Below are positions 34,095-43,125 of a stretch of 64,000 bases of DNA, in pieces. Position 1 is the first letter of the stretch. Each line of letters opens with the position of its first letter. The DNA comes from Curtobacterium oceanosedimentum (lineage in GTDB: Bacteria; Actinomycetota; Actinomycetes; Actinomycetales; Microbacteriaceae): the NCBI RefSeq assembly GCF_020297365.1, contig NZ_JAIXIG010000013.1, positions 27,678-91,677 of the forward strand, given 5' to 3'. The notes beneath the pieces were generated by a model, which saw only the letters and a program-made list of their open reading frames with translations, was not told the origin of the DNA and searched no databases. The position numbers were made by a program, and so were the translations under genes.

Positions 34095-35143
34095 GCGCCC
34101 TCGTCCCGAGCGCCGGCGGCCCCGGCGCCCCGGCGGACCGCGCGCTCACCGGTGCCCAGAAGGTCGCGCTCATCCTCATGCAGATGGAGACCGACCGCGC
34201 CGCCGAGGTGATGAAGCAGTTCACCGAGATGGAGGCCGAGGAGATCTCGGCCGAGATCGTCCGGATGCGCCGCGTCGAGGACACCGTCGTCGACCGCACC
34301 ATGACCGAGTTCCACCGGCTGACGATGAGCGGCCGCATGCAGAAGCGCGGCGGCAAGGACACCGCGCTCGGGTTGCTCGAGGCCTCGTTCGGCGCCGAGC
34401 GCGCCGCCGGGGTGATGGACCGGCTGGCGTCGAACCTCGCCGGTCAGTCGTTCGACTTCCTCGACGACGCCGAGCCCGGCCAGGTGATCACGCTGCTCGA
34501 GGGCGAACTGCCGCAGACCATCGCCCTCGTGCTCGCGCACCTCAAGCCGGGTCAGGCCAGCGCCGTGCTCGCCGGGGTCGACGAGCGCGTCCGCACCGAC
34601 GTGGCGCAGGCGTTCGCGACGATGGGCAGCGCGACCCCCGAAGCCGTCGGCATCGTCGCGGGCGTGCTCCGACAGCGCGCCGGCGCCGTCGTGTCGCCGC
34701 GCGAGAGCGTCGAGGTCGTCGGCGGCATCGCGCCCCTGGTCGACATCATCAACCGGTCCGACGTCGCCACCGAGAAGGCCGTGCTCGACGGGCTCGAGGC
34801 CCGCGACCCGGAGCTGGCCGAGGACATCCGGTCCCGCATGCTCACCTTCGAGGACATCGTCAAGCTCGAGGCGCGCGACATCCAGCAGGTCCTGCGCGGC
34901 ATCGACTCGAAGCTCCTCGCGACCGCCATGAAGGGCGCGGCGGGGCCGGTCGTCGAGACCATCCGCGCGAACGTGTCCGAACGCAACCGTGCGCTGCTCG
35001 ACGACGAACTGCAGGCCATGGGCCCGGTCCGCGTGTCGCAGGTCGAGGAGGCCCGCGCCGAGGTCGTCCGCTCCGTGCGCGAGCTCGAGGCGCAGGGCGT
35101 CGTGACCGTGCACCGCGCCGAGGAGGACGAGCTCGTTGACTGA
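34091..35143 (+). CDS. fliG: Flagellar motor switch protein FliG
   Basis: 350-residue rotor protein that contacts FliF, FliM and the stator. N-terminal domain GAQKVALILMQMETDRAAEVMKQFTEMEAEEISAEIVRM. Middle domain LVDIINRSDVATEKAVLDGLEARDPELAEDIRSRMLTFEDIVKL includes an EHPQ-like position replaced by the LKPGQ segment. The C-terminal torque helix has MGPVRVSQVEEARAEVVRSVRELEAQGVV with the charged R/E/E pattern. GTG at 34091 overlaps fliF by four bases. Confidence 0.95.
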   Translation: MSALVPSAGGPGAPADRALTGAQKVALILMQMETDRAAEVMKQFTEMEAEEISAEIVRMRRVEDTVVDRTMTEFHRLTMSGRMQKRGGKDTALGLLEASFGAERAAGVMDRLASNLAGQSFDFLDDAEPGQVITLLEGELPQTIALVLAHLKPGQASAVLAGVDERVRTDVAQAFATMGSATPEAVGIVAGVLRQRAGAVVSPRESVEVVGGIAPLVDIINRSDVATEKAVLDGLEARDPELAEDIRSRMLTFEDIVKLEARDIQQVLRGIDSKLLATAMKGAAGPVVETIRANVSERNRALLDDELQAMGPVRVSQVEEARAEVVRSVRELEAQGVVTVHRAEEDELVD

Positions 35144-35813
35144 CACCGCAGCAGCCACCGGCACCGTGCAGCGCGTCGCGTACCCGGTGATCGGGGACCG
35201 CGCCGGCCGCGAGCGCGCCACCGGTGCGGACGTCCGCGGGCACGCCGCCGGCTACACGGCGGGACTGCGGGCCGCGCAGGCCGAGACCGACGCCCTGCGT
35301 GCCCGGCTCGAGGCCGAGCACGCCGCTCGGATCGCGGCGCTGCAGGCGGACACCGCCCGCCGGGTCGCGGTCCTCGACGCCGCGTCCGCCGCGATGCTCG
35401 CCACGGTCGCGCCCGTCCTGGCGGACGCCGAGGCGTCCGTCGCCAGCGCGGCCATGGACCTGGCCGAGGCCGTCGTCGGGTACGCGATCCGCGCCTCCCG
35501 GCCGGTGGACGGCACCACCGACGGACGGGCGCAGGGTGCGTCCGGCGCCGAGGACACCGTCCGGCGGGCGCTCGCATCCCTGGACCGCACCGTCCCGGTG
35601 GCCGTCCGACTGAGCCCCGGCGACGCGGCCCGCGTGGCCGACCTGGCCCTCGCGGTGCCGGTGGTCGCCGACCCGGCGCTGCGCGACGGCGACGCCGTCG
35701 TCGACCTGCCGGACGGACTGCTCGACGCGCGGATCACCACCGCGCTCGACCGTGCGCGCACCGCGCTCGGCGTCGCCGCGACCGCCGCCGTCCCGAGCGG
35801 AGCCGACCGGTGA
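35136..35813 (+). CDS. fliH: Flagellar export ATPase regulator FliH
   Basis: 225-residue stator-like partner of the FliI ATPase. N-terminal GHAAGYTAGLRAAQAETDALRARLEAEHAARIAALQ includes the GxxxG-type repeats and coiled coil of FliH. The C-terminal half (ALASLDRTVPVAVRLSPGDAARVADLA...VVDLPDGLLDARITTALDRAR) is the V-ATPase E-subunit-like domain. TTG start at 35136, inside the fliG end (8-base overlap). No E. coli-like C-terminal extension. Confidence 0.9.
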   Translation: MTDTAAATGTVQRVAYPVIGDRAGRERATGADVRGHAAGYTAGLRAAQAETDALRARLEAEHAARIAALQADTARRVAVLDAASAAMLATVAPVLADAEASVASAAMDLAEAVVGYAIRASRPVDGTTDGRAQGASGAEDTVRRALASLDRTVPVAVRLSPGDAARVADLALAVPVVADPALRDGDAVVDLPDGLLDARITTALDRARTALGVAATAAVPSGADR

Positions 35814-37141
35814 CCGCCACGCTGCTGCGTCCGCGCGGGCTCGACGAGGCCCTGCGGCAGGCCGCTCCCCAGCGGGTCGGCGTCGTCACGAGCGCCGTCG
35901 GGCTCGGCCTGACGATCGCCGGTCTCGACGCCCGCGTGGGCGAGGTCGTGGTGGTCGGTCCGGAGGACGGCGAGCAGACCGCCGTCGAGGTCGTCGCGAC
36001 CGACGCGTCCGGTGTGCGGTGCATGCCGCTGGGCCGGCTCACCGGGGTCACGGCGGGCACCCCCGCGCGTCCGACCGGGCGGCCGGTGCTCGTGCCGACC
36101 GGCGCCGGGCTGTTCGGGCGGGTGCTCGACGGGCTCGGGCGACCGATCGACGACCGCGGTCCGCTCGACGCCGACGCCTGGGTCCCGCTCGACCACGACA
36201 CCCCGAACGCCATGGCGCGGACCCGCATCAACACGCCCATGCAGCTCGGCGTCCGCGTGCTCGACACCCTGACCACGGTCGGCCGGGGCCAGCGCATGGG
36301 CCTGTTCGCCGGGTCCGGCGTCGGCAAGTCCTCGCTGCTGTCGATGATCGCGCGGGGGAGCGACGCGGCCGTCAACGTGATCGCCCTGGTCGGCGAGCGC
36401 GGCCGTGAGGTGCGGGAGTTCCTGGAGGACGACCTCGGACCCGCCGGTCTCGCCCGCTCGATCGTCGTCGTGTCGACCTCCGACGAACCCGCCCTGATGC
36501 GCCTGCGCGCCGCGTTCGTCGCCACCCGGATCGCCGAGTCGTTCCGCGACGCCGGCCAGGACGTCGTGCTCATGATGGACTCGCTCACCCGCGTCGCGAT
36601 GGCGCAGCGCGAGATCGGGCTGTCCGTGGGGGAGCCGCCGGCAACACGGGGCTACCCGCCGTCGACGTTCTCGGTGCTCGCCGGGCTGCTCGAGCGAGCC
36701 GGCACCGACCGGGTCGGCAGCATCACCGGCATGTACACCGTGCTGGTCGACGGCGACGACCACAACGAACCGATCGCCGACGCCGCGCGCAGCATCCTGG
36801 ACGGGCACGTCGTGCTCGACCGGAAGCTCGCGATCACCGGACACTTCCCCTCGGTGGACGCACTCGGGTCGGTGTCGCGCGTCGCGTCGAAGGTGACCAC
36901 GCCCGAACAGCGTGCCGCCGCCACCGTGCTGCGCAAGGTGATGGCCGCCCGCCGTGCCGCGCAGGACCTGCTCGACGTCGGCGCCTACCAGCGGGGCTCG
37001 AACCCGCTGGTGGACGCGGCCGTCGACCACCAGGGCGCGATCGACGCGTTCCTGCAGCAGGGCATGGACGAACGCGCGACGGCCGCGGCGTCCTGGCAGG
37101 GCCTCGGCGCCCTGGTCGCGCGCTTCGGAGGGATCGCCTGA
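35810..37141 (+). CDS. fliI: Flagellum-specific ATP synthase FliI
   Basis: 443-residue F1-beta-like ATPase that energises substrate loading at the export gate. Walker A is AGSGVGKSSLL (about 167-177). The catalytic region ALVGERGREVREFLEDDLG, Walker B VLMMDSLTRVAMAQREIGLSVGEPPATRGYPPS, and the SITGMYTVLVDGDDHNEPIAD segment are complete. GTG at 35810 overlaps the fliH TGA. Its stop shares a base with the fliJ ATG. Confidence 0.96.
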   Translation: MTATLLRPRGLDEALRQAAPQRVGVVTSAVGLGLTIAGLDARVGEVVVVGPEDGEQTAVEVVATDASGVRCMPLGRLTGVTAGTPARPTGRPVLVPTGAGLFGRVLDGLGRPIDDRGPLDADAWVPLDHDTPNAMARTRINTPMQLGVRVLDTLTTVGRGQRMGLFAGSGVGKSSLLSMIARGSDAAVNVIALVGERGREVREFLEDDLGPAGLARSIVVVSTSDEPALMRLRAAFVATRIAESFRDAGQDVVLMMDSLTRVAMAQREIGLSVGEPPATRGYPPSTFSVLAGLLERAGTDRVGSITGMYTVLVDGDDHNEPIADAARSILDGHVVLDRKLAITGHFPSVDALGSVSRVASKVTTPEQRAAATVLRKVMAARRAAQDLLDVGAYQRGSNPLVDAAVDHQGAIDAFLQQGMDERATAAASWQGLGALVARFGGIA

Positions 37142-37572
37142 TGGCCCGCCGCTTCCCGCTCGCCGGACTGCTGCGCCTGCGGCACACCGAGCAGGACCGC
37201 GCCGCCGCCTCGCTGGCGGCCGCCAACGAGCGCGTCCGCGACGCCGCCGACGCCCGGATCGCCGCGCGCCGGAGCCTGGCGGACAGCGAGGACGTCCGTC
37301 CGATCGAGGACGCCGCGACCCTGAGCGCCGTCGCCGCAGCACGGGCAGCGACCCGCGGCATGCTCGAGGAGCTCGACGCCGTGGTGCAGTCCCGTCGCGC
37401 CGACGCCGACCGTGCGCAGGAGGCCTACGGTGCCGCGCGCCGTGCCGCCGTCGGGCTCGAGAAGCTCGAGGGCAAGCACGCCGAGCAGCAGGCGGCCGAG
37501 GAACTGCGTGCGGAGCAGGGCGCCCTCGACGAGATCGCGGCACGACGCCGCACGGAAGGTGGTTCTCGATGA
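37141..37572 (+). CDS. fliJ: Flagellar FliJ family protein
   Basis: 143-residue coiled-coil protein, the gamma-subunit-like partner of FliI and FlhA. FPLAGLLRLRHTEQDRAAASLAAANERVRDAAD and the C-terminal RAQEAYGAARRAAVGLEKLEGKHAEQQAAEELRAEQGALDEIAARR are Ala/Glu/Arg-rich heptads; the DE-A-R ending is common in FliJ. Position between fliI and the hydrolase gene confirms the assignment. Four-base overlaps on both sides. Confidence 0.88.
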   Translation: MARRFPLAGLLRLRHTEQDRAAASLAAANERVRDAADARIAARRSLADSEDVRPIEDAATLSAVAAARAATRGMLEELDAVVQSRRADADRAQEAYGAARRAAVGLEKLEGKHAEQQAAEELRAEQGALDEIAARRRTEGGSR

Positions 37573-38309
37573 GCGTCGAAGCGGTGCTCTCCCGGATCTC
37601 GGAGATCCGGTCGCAGATCGACACGCTGCGCGGCGGGACGGCGACGGCTCCGTCCGCCGCACCGGCCGGGTCGGGCGGCGCGGGTGCCTCGGCCTTCGCC
37701 GACGCCCTGGCGACGGCCGACGGCACGGCCTCGACGACCGCGGCCGGTTCGGCCGGTGCAGCTGCGACCGTCCCCGCCGCGGGTACGCGGACCGCTCCGG
37801 CCACCTCGGTCGACGCGGGAGCCGGCACCCTGGCGACCGGCAGCGGCGCGAGCGGTGCCGACGTCGTCGCGGACGCGGAGAAGTACCTCGGGGTGCCCTA
37901 CGTCTTCGGCGGCACCACGACCGCGGGCATGGACTGCTCGGGGCTGGTGCAGACGGTGTTCAAGGACCTCGGCGTCACGATGCCCCGCGTCGTGCCGGAC
38001 CAGGCGAAGATGGGCGTCGAGGTCGGGTCCCTGCAGGACGCACGGCCCGGCGACCTCATCGTGCCGAAGGGTGAGCAGCACATCGTCATCTACGTCGGCG
38101 ACGGCAAGGTGCTGCACGCGCCCCGTCCCGGCAAGGACGTCCGGATCGTCGACAACTGGTACGCCCCGGGTGACATCGCGACCATCCGACGCATCGTGCC
38201 GAGCCAGACGCCGACGCCGGCGACGACCGCGGTGTCCGCCGCCTCGAGCGCGACGGACCTGCAGGCCGCAGCCCTCCGCGCGATGGTGCAGGCCGGGAGC
38301 GCAGCATGA
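37569..38309 (+). CDS. NlpC/P60 (C40) peptidoglycan hydrolase in the flagellar operon
   Basis: 246 residues. The C40 domain (about 98-215) starts VADAEKYLGVPYVFGGTTTAGMDCSGLVQ with nucleophile Cys123. His171 is in EQHIVIYVGDGKV, and the family's third polar position follows near LHAPRPGKDVRIVDN. No Sec signal: the N-terminus (VEAVLSRISEIRSQIDTLRGG) is a short helix plus a Ser/Ala/Thr linker. It therefore probably leaves the cell through the flagellar export apparatus to open the wall for the rod, replacing FlgJ, which is not seen in this window. ATGA overlaps on both sides with fliJ and fliK. Confidence 0.88.
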   Translation: MSVEAVLSRISEIRSQIDTLRGGTATAPSAAPAGSGGAGASAFADALATADGTASTTAAGSAGAAATVPAAGTRTAPATSVDAGAGTLATGSGASGADVVADAEKYLGVPYVFGGTTTAGMDCSGLVQTVFKDLGVTMPRVVPDQAKMGVEVGSLQDARPGDLIVPKGEQHIVIYVGDGKVLHAPRPGKDVRIVDNWYAPGDIATIRRIVPSQTPTPATTAVSAASSATDLQAAALRAMVQAGSAA

Positions 38310-39754
38310 GCATGACGATCGCGACCCAGCCGTCCGTCCCGACCGCCGCGGGCACCATCCGTGGTCCGGCCGCGGACCCGGCAGCCGCCGGGACGTTCGG
38401 CGCGGCCCTGACCGCCGCCGTCGCCACCGAGCGGCAGACCGGCGACGGGGCCCGCCAGCGGGAGGACACGGACGGCACGAGCCCCGAGGCCTCGACGGCC
38501 GTGCCCCTCGGCACCCGCACCGGCACCGGCACGGCCGCGGGTGCGCCCGCGACCACGCCGGACCCCTCGGGTGCCGCGGGCGAGGCGATGCCCGCCGGTG
38601 CGCAGGCGCTGTTGGTCGCCGGCCTCGTGACCACCCCGGTCGCACCGACGGCGCCGAGCACCGGCGACGCGGCGGACCGACCAGCCGCCGGGACGCCCGA
38701 CCCCTCGGCCGAGGACCCGCGCGCGGTCGTCGTGTCCGCGGTGGTCGCCGACGCCACGCCGACGCCCCCGGCCGGCGAGGGCAGGACCGGGTCGTCGGTC
38801 GTCGGGGCCCCGGCCTCCGCCCTGGTCCCCGCCGCTGCCGGCGCCACAGCTGCCTCGACCGCCGCTGCCGCTGCCGCTGGCACTGCCACTGCCACTGTCG
38901 CTGCCGACACCGCGCAGCAGGGGTCGTCGGTGGGCGCCACACCTGCAGCCGTCGCCACCACGACGTCGGCCACCACGACGACGACACCGGGGTCGCCGGC
39001 CGCACCCGCACCCGCAGCTGCGCCCGCCGCGACCGCCACCGACACCGCCGGCACGGCCCCCGCACCCGCCGCATCCCCGACGTCCACCGCTCCCGCGGCC
39101 CCCACGACGGTCCCGACGCGCGCCGACGACGGCGTCACCGTGGTCCCGACCCCGGTCGTCGTCGCGGCAGCAGCCGCGCCGGCAGCCGGCACGGCGCCCC
39201 GGACCGGCCACGCGACGGAGCAGCAGGTGTCGACGCCGGGTGATCCGGGCCTCCTGGCCGTCGTCCCCACCCGCGGCGGCGAGACGCCCGCCGTGGTGTC
39301 GACGACGCCCACGACCGCGTCGGTCGCACCGACCCCGTCGGCGCCGCTCGCCCAGCAGCTCACGCGACCGGTGTTCTCGCTCGCACAGGCCGGACCCGGC
39401 GAACACGTCGTCACCGTGCAGGTCGTGCCGGACACCCTCGGACCGGTCACGGTCCGCGCCCACGTCACGGCCCACGGCATGCACGTCGAGCTGTTCGCCG
39501 CGTCCGACGCCGGCCGCGAGGCCGTCCGCCAGGTGCTCCCCGACCTCCGCCGCGACGCGGCGAGCGCCGGTGGGAGCACCACGCTCGACCTGTCGTCGCA
39601 GAACCAGCCACGGGACCCGTCGGGTCGCGACGAGCGTCCGGCCGCGCGTGCGCTGCCCGGCGACACCGGTCTGGAGGCGCGGGTCGCCCCGCGCGCCCAG
39701 CCCACCACCTCCACGCCCTCCATCCGCACCGCGGGACTCGACGTCCTCGCCTGA
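38306..39754 (+). CDS. fliK: Flagellar hook-length control protein FliK
   Basis: 482 residues. About 350 N-terminal residues are Ala/Thr/Pro/Gly low complexity (for example VAADTAQQGSSVGATPAA), as expected for the extended molecular ruler. The C-terminal Flg_hook domain reads LAQAGPGEHVVTVQVVPDTLGPVTVRAHVTAHGMHVELFAASDAGREAVRQVLPDLRRD, with the diagnostic LxPxxLGxVxV-like core. Assignment rests on this domain and on the place before flgD. ATG at 38306. Confidence 0.87.
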   Translation: MSMTIATQPSVPTAAGTIRGPAADPAAAGTFGAALTAAVATERQTGDGARQREDTDGTSPEASTAVPLGTRTGTGTAAGAPATTPDPSGAAGEAMPAGAQALLVAGLVTTPVAPTAPSTGDAADRPAAGTPDPSAEDPRAVVVSAVVADATPTPPAGEGRTGSSVVGAPASALVPAAAGATAASTAAAAAAGTATATVAADTAQQGSSVGATPAAVATTTSATTTTTPGSPAAPAPAAAPAATATDTAGTAPAPAASPTSTAPAAPTTVPTRADDGVTVVPTPVVVAAAAAPAAGTAPRTGHATEQQVSTPGDPGLLAVVPTRGGETPAVVSTTPTTASVAPTPSAPLAQQLTRPVFSLAQAGPGEHVVTVQVVPDTLGPVTVRAHVTAHGMHVELFAASDAGREAVRQVLPDLRRDAASAGGSTTLDLSSQNQPRDPSGRDERPAARALPGDTGLEARVAPRAQPTTSTPSIRTAGLDVLA

Positions 39755-39779
39755 CCGGCTCACGAACAGGAACCCCACC

Positions 39780-40220
39780 ATGCCCATCGACGGCATCACC
39801 GGCAGCGTCGACCCGACCGCGCAGGCTGCAGCCCTGGCCGCGAACGCGGCGACGAAGAAGTCCCAGACGATGGACTCCGAGGTCTTCATGAAGCTGCTCG
39901 TCACGCAGCTGCGCAACCAGGACCCGTCCTCGCCGATGGACACCAACCAGATGATCAGCCAGCAGACGCAGCTCGCGATGATGGAGCAGATCACCAACCA
40001 GACCACGACCGGCAACGAGAACTTCTCGTTGCAGATGCGGATCGCCGCCGCGAACCTCGTCGGCAAGCAGGTCAGCTACACCGACGCCGACACGGGCAAG
40101 TCCGTCACCGGCACCGCCTCGGCCGTGTCGTACGCGAACAGCGTGCCCACGGTCACCGTGAACGGGAAGGAGGTCGCCCTCGACGTGATCTCCGGCATCA
40201 CCACCACCACGGGCTCCTGA
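39780..40220 (+). CDS. flgD: Flagellar hook assembly scaffold FlgD
   Basis: 146-residue hook-cap scaffold. The conserved N-terminal part MDSEVFMKLLVTQLRNQDPSSPMDTNQMISQQTQLAMMEQI matches FlgD (FLKLLVTQLQNQDPxxPxD). The C-terminal part (ANLVGKQVSYTDADTGKSVTGTASAVSYANSVPTVTVNGKEV) is the short Tudor-like form, lacking the extended FlgD_ig domain of enteric proteins. ATG at 39780, 25 bases after fliK; CAGGAA upstream. Confidence 0.93.
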   Translation: MPIDGITGSVDPTAQAAALAANAATKKSQTMDSEVFMKLLVTQLRNQDPSSPMDTNQMISQQTQLAMMEQITNQTTTGNENFSLQMRIAAANLVGKQVSYTDADTGKSVTGTASAVSYANSVPTVTVNGKEVALDVISGITTTTGS

Positions 40221-40272
40221 CGCTCCTCCTGCTCCGTTCTCCCTCGTTCTTCCTCGCTCTTCCTGCCTCTCC
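40221..40272 (+). other. Pyrimidine-rich tract between flgD and flgE
   Basis: About 50 bases almost free of A and poor in G, with repeated TTCTTCCTCGCTCTTCCTGC-like units, ending just before the GAAAGGA ribosome binding site of flgE. A C-rich, G-poor RNA stretch like this resembles a Rho-loading (rut) region and differs from the tightly overlapping junctions elsewhere in the operon. Confidence 0.55.
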
Positions 40273-40285
40273 GAAAGGACGCACC

Positions 40286-41461
40286 ATGCTCCGCTCGCTC
40301 TACTCCGGGATCTCCGGCCTCCGCTCCCACCAGCAGATGCTCGACGTCACCGGCAACAACATCGCCAACGTCAACACCGTCGGCTTCAAGGGCTCGACCA
40401 CCGTCTTCCAGGACACCCTGTCGCAGATGACCCAGGGCGCCGGCGGACCGCAGACCGGCGTCGGCGGCACCAACCCCGCGCAGATCGGCCTCGGCGTGCA
40501 GGTCGCCGGCGTCTCCACCAACTTCGCGCAGGGCTCCGCCCAGGCCACCGGCAAGGCGACCGACCTGATGATCTCGGGCGACGGCTTCTTCGTCACCCGC
40601 CTGGGCAACGACACCGTCTACACCCGCGCCGGCGCGTTCGACTTCGACGCGGACGGCCGCCTGGTCACCGCCGACGGCAAGATCGTGCAGGGCTACCCGG
40701 CCACGAACGGCGTCGTCAACGAGAACGGGCAGCTGTCCGACATCGTGCTCCCGCTCGACGCCGCCGCGCCCGCCGTCCGCACCACCGCCGCCGGCGTCGC
40801 GGGCAACCTGCCGTCGGAGACCGCCGTCGGCCAGACCATCACCCGCGAGGCGACCGTCTACGACGCCTCGGGCGCCAAGCACACCATGTCGCTTGCGTAC
40901 CGACGCACGGACGACGGCTGGGACGTGACCGGCCGCAACGGCCAGGGCGCCGTGGCGACCACGTCGATCACCTTCGGCACCGACGGCAAGATCACCTCCG
41001 GCGGGACGTTCGCCGTCGGCGGGATCGCCGTGGACATGCGTGACCTCACCGGCTTCGCGTCCCTGAACACCGCCGCGATCGGGTCGCAGAACGGCCGCGA
41101 GGCCGGCGCGCTGCAGGGCTACGCCATCGCGAAGGACGGCACGGTCACGGGCACGTTCTCGAACGGTGCGTCGCTCGCCCTCGGCCGGATCGCCCTGGCG
41201 ACCTTCGCCAACCCGGCCGGCCTCGAGAAGACCGGCGCCTCGGGCTACCGCGCGACGGCGAACTCGGGCGGCGCGACCGTCGGCGGCCCGGGCACGGCCG
41301 GTGTCGGGTCGCTCGCGGCGGGCACGCTCGAGATGTCGAACGTCGACCTGTCGCAGGAGTTCACGAACCTGATCGTGGCGCAGCGCGGGTTCCAGGCGAA
41401 CGCGCGCATCATCACGACCTCGGACGAGGTGCTGCAGGAGCTGACGAACCTGAAGCGGTAG
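40286..41461 (+). CDS. flgE: Flagellar hook protein FlgE
   Basis: 391-residue hook subunit. N-terminal MLRSLYSGISGLRSHQQMLDVTGNNIANVNTVGFKGS, the middle ISGDGFFVTRLGNDTVYTRAGAFDFDADGRLVTADGKIVQGYPA, and C-terminal EMSNVDLSQEFTNLIVAQRGFQANARIITTSDEVLQELTNLKR are complete. It is the only FlgE/F/G-family protein found in the window. It closes the flgB operon; a family B hairpin follows 50 bases later. Confidence 0.95.
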   Translation: MLRSLYSGISGLRSHQQMLDVTGNNIANVNTVGFKGSTTVFQDTLSQMTQGAGGPQTGVGGTNPAQIGLGVQVAGVSTNFAQGSAQATGKATDLMISGDGFFVTRLGNDTVYTRAGAFDFDADGRLVTADGKIVQGYPATNGVVNENGQLSDIVLPLDAAAPAVRTTAAGVAGNLPSETAVGQTITREATVYDASGAKHTMSLAYRRTDDGWDVTGRNGQGAVATTSITFGTDGKITSGGTFAVGGIAVDMRDLTGFASLNTAAIGSQNGREAGALQGYAIAKDGTVTGTFSNGASLALGRIALATFANPAGLEKTGASGYRATANSGGATVGGPGTAGVGSLAAGTLEMSNVDLSQEFTNLIVAQRGFQANARIITTSDEVLQELTNLKR

Positions 41462-41510
41462 CGCGGGGCGGGGCGGGCGCGTTCGCTTCGCTCGCTCGTG
41501 CGTTCGCTTC

Positions 41511-41562
41511 GTGAGCAGGAATGGTCGGGTCTTCTCCGGGGGACTCGACCATTCCTGCTCAC
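41511..41562. repeat. Family B hairpin after flgE
   Basis: GTGAGCAGGAATGGTCGGGT (41511-41530) pairs with ACTCGACCATTCCTGCTCAC (41543-41562) with one mismatch. Its arm is nearly identical to the copy at 4512, 37 kb away. Marks the left edge of the non-flagellar block. Confidence 0.85.
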
Positions 41563-41598
41563 GATGCGCCGTAGGGTGGGCTCGAGCGCGACGGAGCG

Positions 41599-42108
41599 GT
41601 GGTCGAACGGGGGCGTCTGGCCGTCCTCGAGCACTTCCGGTGGATCGACGGGCACGCCGACACGTGGGCGGTGCTCCGCCGCCCCGACTCGCTCCGGGCG
41701 GTCGTCGACGGGCTCGCCCACCTGCTCACGGACGACCGACCCGACGTCGTCGTCGCCGTCGAGGCCCGCGGCTTCGTGCTCGGGCCGGCGGTCGCCCTGG
41801 CGCTCGGTGTCGGCTTCGTGCCGGTCCGGAAGGACGGAGCCGTGTTCCCCGGGCCGGTCGTCACGGCGACGACCGAGCCGGACTACCGCGGCAACCGTCG
41901 CACGCTGGCGCTCCGGCAGGACCTGATCGGCCCCGGGGAACGGGTCGTGCTGGTGGACGACTGGATCGAGACCGGCAGTCAGGCGCGGGCAGCCGCCGGG
42001 CTCGTCGAACGGTGCGGCGGGACGCTCGTGGCGGTCGACGAGGCCGCGGAGGCAGCGCGCTCGGTCCTGCCACCGGTGCGGTCGCTGGTACGCGCGCAGG
42101 AGCTCTGA
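41599..42108 (+). CDS. Phosphoribosyltransferase family protein (adenine PRTase-like)
   Basis: 169-residue type I phosphoribosyltransferase. The PRPP-binding loop is VVLVDDWIETGSQARAAAGLV (two acidic residues then a small-residue loop), with an upstream VVVAVEARGFVLGPAVALAL segment as in adenine phosphoribosyltransferase. The canonical EARGF is present. The short hood and divergent C-terminus argue that its base may not be adenine. GTG start at 41599 with GGAG close by. First gene of the block that interrupts the flagellar locus. Confidence 0.78.
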   Translation: MVERGRLAVLEHFRWIDGHADTWAVLRRPDSLRAVVDGLAHLLTDDRPDVVVAVEARGFVLGPAVALALGVGFVPVRKDGAVFPGPVVTATTEPDYRGNRRTLALRQDLIGPGERVVLVDDWIETGSQARAAAGLVERCGGTLVAVDEAAEAARSVLPPVRSLVRAQEL

Positions 42109-42171
42109 GCCCGCCGACGTCGACGGCTCGGCCCGCCTGCGCGGCGGGCGGCTCGGAGGTCGTGTCGTTCG

Positions 42172-43002
42172 TCACGCCGACGGCGACCAGTGCCGCGGGC
42201 GCTCGATCCACCGGGGGAGCGACGTGGCACCGTCACCCGACATCGCGTTCACCTGCGACTGGGTGAGGAAGAGCGCTGCGGACAGGTCGGCACCGTGGAC
42301 CAGCGCGTCCCGGAGATCGACCCCGAGCAGGTCGGTGTCGGTCAGGTCGACGCGCCGCAGGTCGGCCGCGATCGCCGATGCGCCACGCAGGTCACGCCCG
42401 CGCAGGTCCCCGCCGCGCAGGTCGAGGCCTGCGAGGTCGACACCGGGGCGGAACGCTGTGTCCGGTGTCGCTCCGGCGCGCGTGATGGTGCGGACCTCCT
42501 GGCTCACCTCGACCAGGAGGTCTCGGACCTCGGTGTGCAGCGCATCGACGTCGAGCCGTCGGAGCGACGAGGACCCGGCGTCGATCGTGGTGCGGATGCG
42601 GTCCCGGAGCGCTTCGACGTCCTCGGCGGCGTCCGGCGTCACCGCGCGGTCCACCGCGTCGGCCAGGTACCAGAGCATCTCGTGCAGGCGGCGGACGACC
42701 GCGAACACCGCGGACATGTCGCGTGCGGTCTCCGGGCGACCGCGCCAGCTGATCCCGTCGAAGAGCGTCCTCGACACGGACTGCCCCGCCCCGAAGCAGT
42801 CGAAGACGGTGCATCCCCGGAACCCGCGTGGGCGGAGGACCTCGTGGATCGTGCAGGAGAAGTCACCCGCGAGGTTGTGACACGGCGTCCGGGCGGGTTT
42901 GTCCATCGGGAAGTCGGCGGAGCGCTGGAACCCGAGGAGGGTGCAGCACAGAGCGGAACAGTCGGCGCAGTCCGCGCGGAGGGTCGAGCGGTCGGTGGGC
43001 AT
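42172..43002 (-). CDS. Pentapeptide-repeat protein with N-terminal Cys-rich domain
   Basis: 276 residues. The N-terminal ~65 residues hold seven cysteines (DCADCSALCC, TPCHN, FSCT, RGCTVFDCFGAG), a probable metal-binding or YkgJ-like zinc/iron cluster domain. The C-terminal third has A(D/N)LxX pentapeptide repeats: LAGLDLRGGDLRGRDLRGAS, AADLRRVDLTDTDLLGVDLRDALVHGADLSAALF, forming a right-handed quadrilateral helix. The role is unknown. Divergent from the SDR gene at 43242 across 239 bases. Confidence 0.8.
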   Translation of the reverse strand: MPTDRSTLRADCADCSALCCTLLGFQRSADFPMDKPARTPCHNLAGDFSCTIHEVLRPRGFRGCTVFDCFGAGQSVSRTLFDGISWRGRPETARDMSAVFAVVRRLHEMLWYLADAVDRAVTPDAAEDVEALRDRIRTTIDAGSSSLRRLDVDALHTEVRDLLVEVSQEVRTITRAGATPDTAFRPGVDLAGLDLRGGDLRGRDLRGASAIAADLRRVDLTDTDLLGVDLRDALVHGADLSAALFLTQSQVNAMSGDGATSLPRWIERPRHWSPSA

Positions 43003-43125
43003 GGAAGGTCGTCCTTCGTGTGGTCGTGAGATCGTGTGCCGGGAACGGGGAACTCCACGTGGGGTTCCCCTCCTGGGCGCACGGGACCACCCCCGCGCTG
43101 CTGCGGGGTGTGCCGGTGCCGCTGT

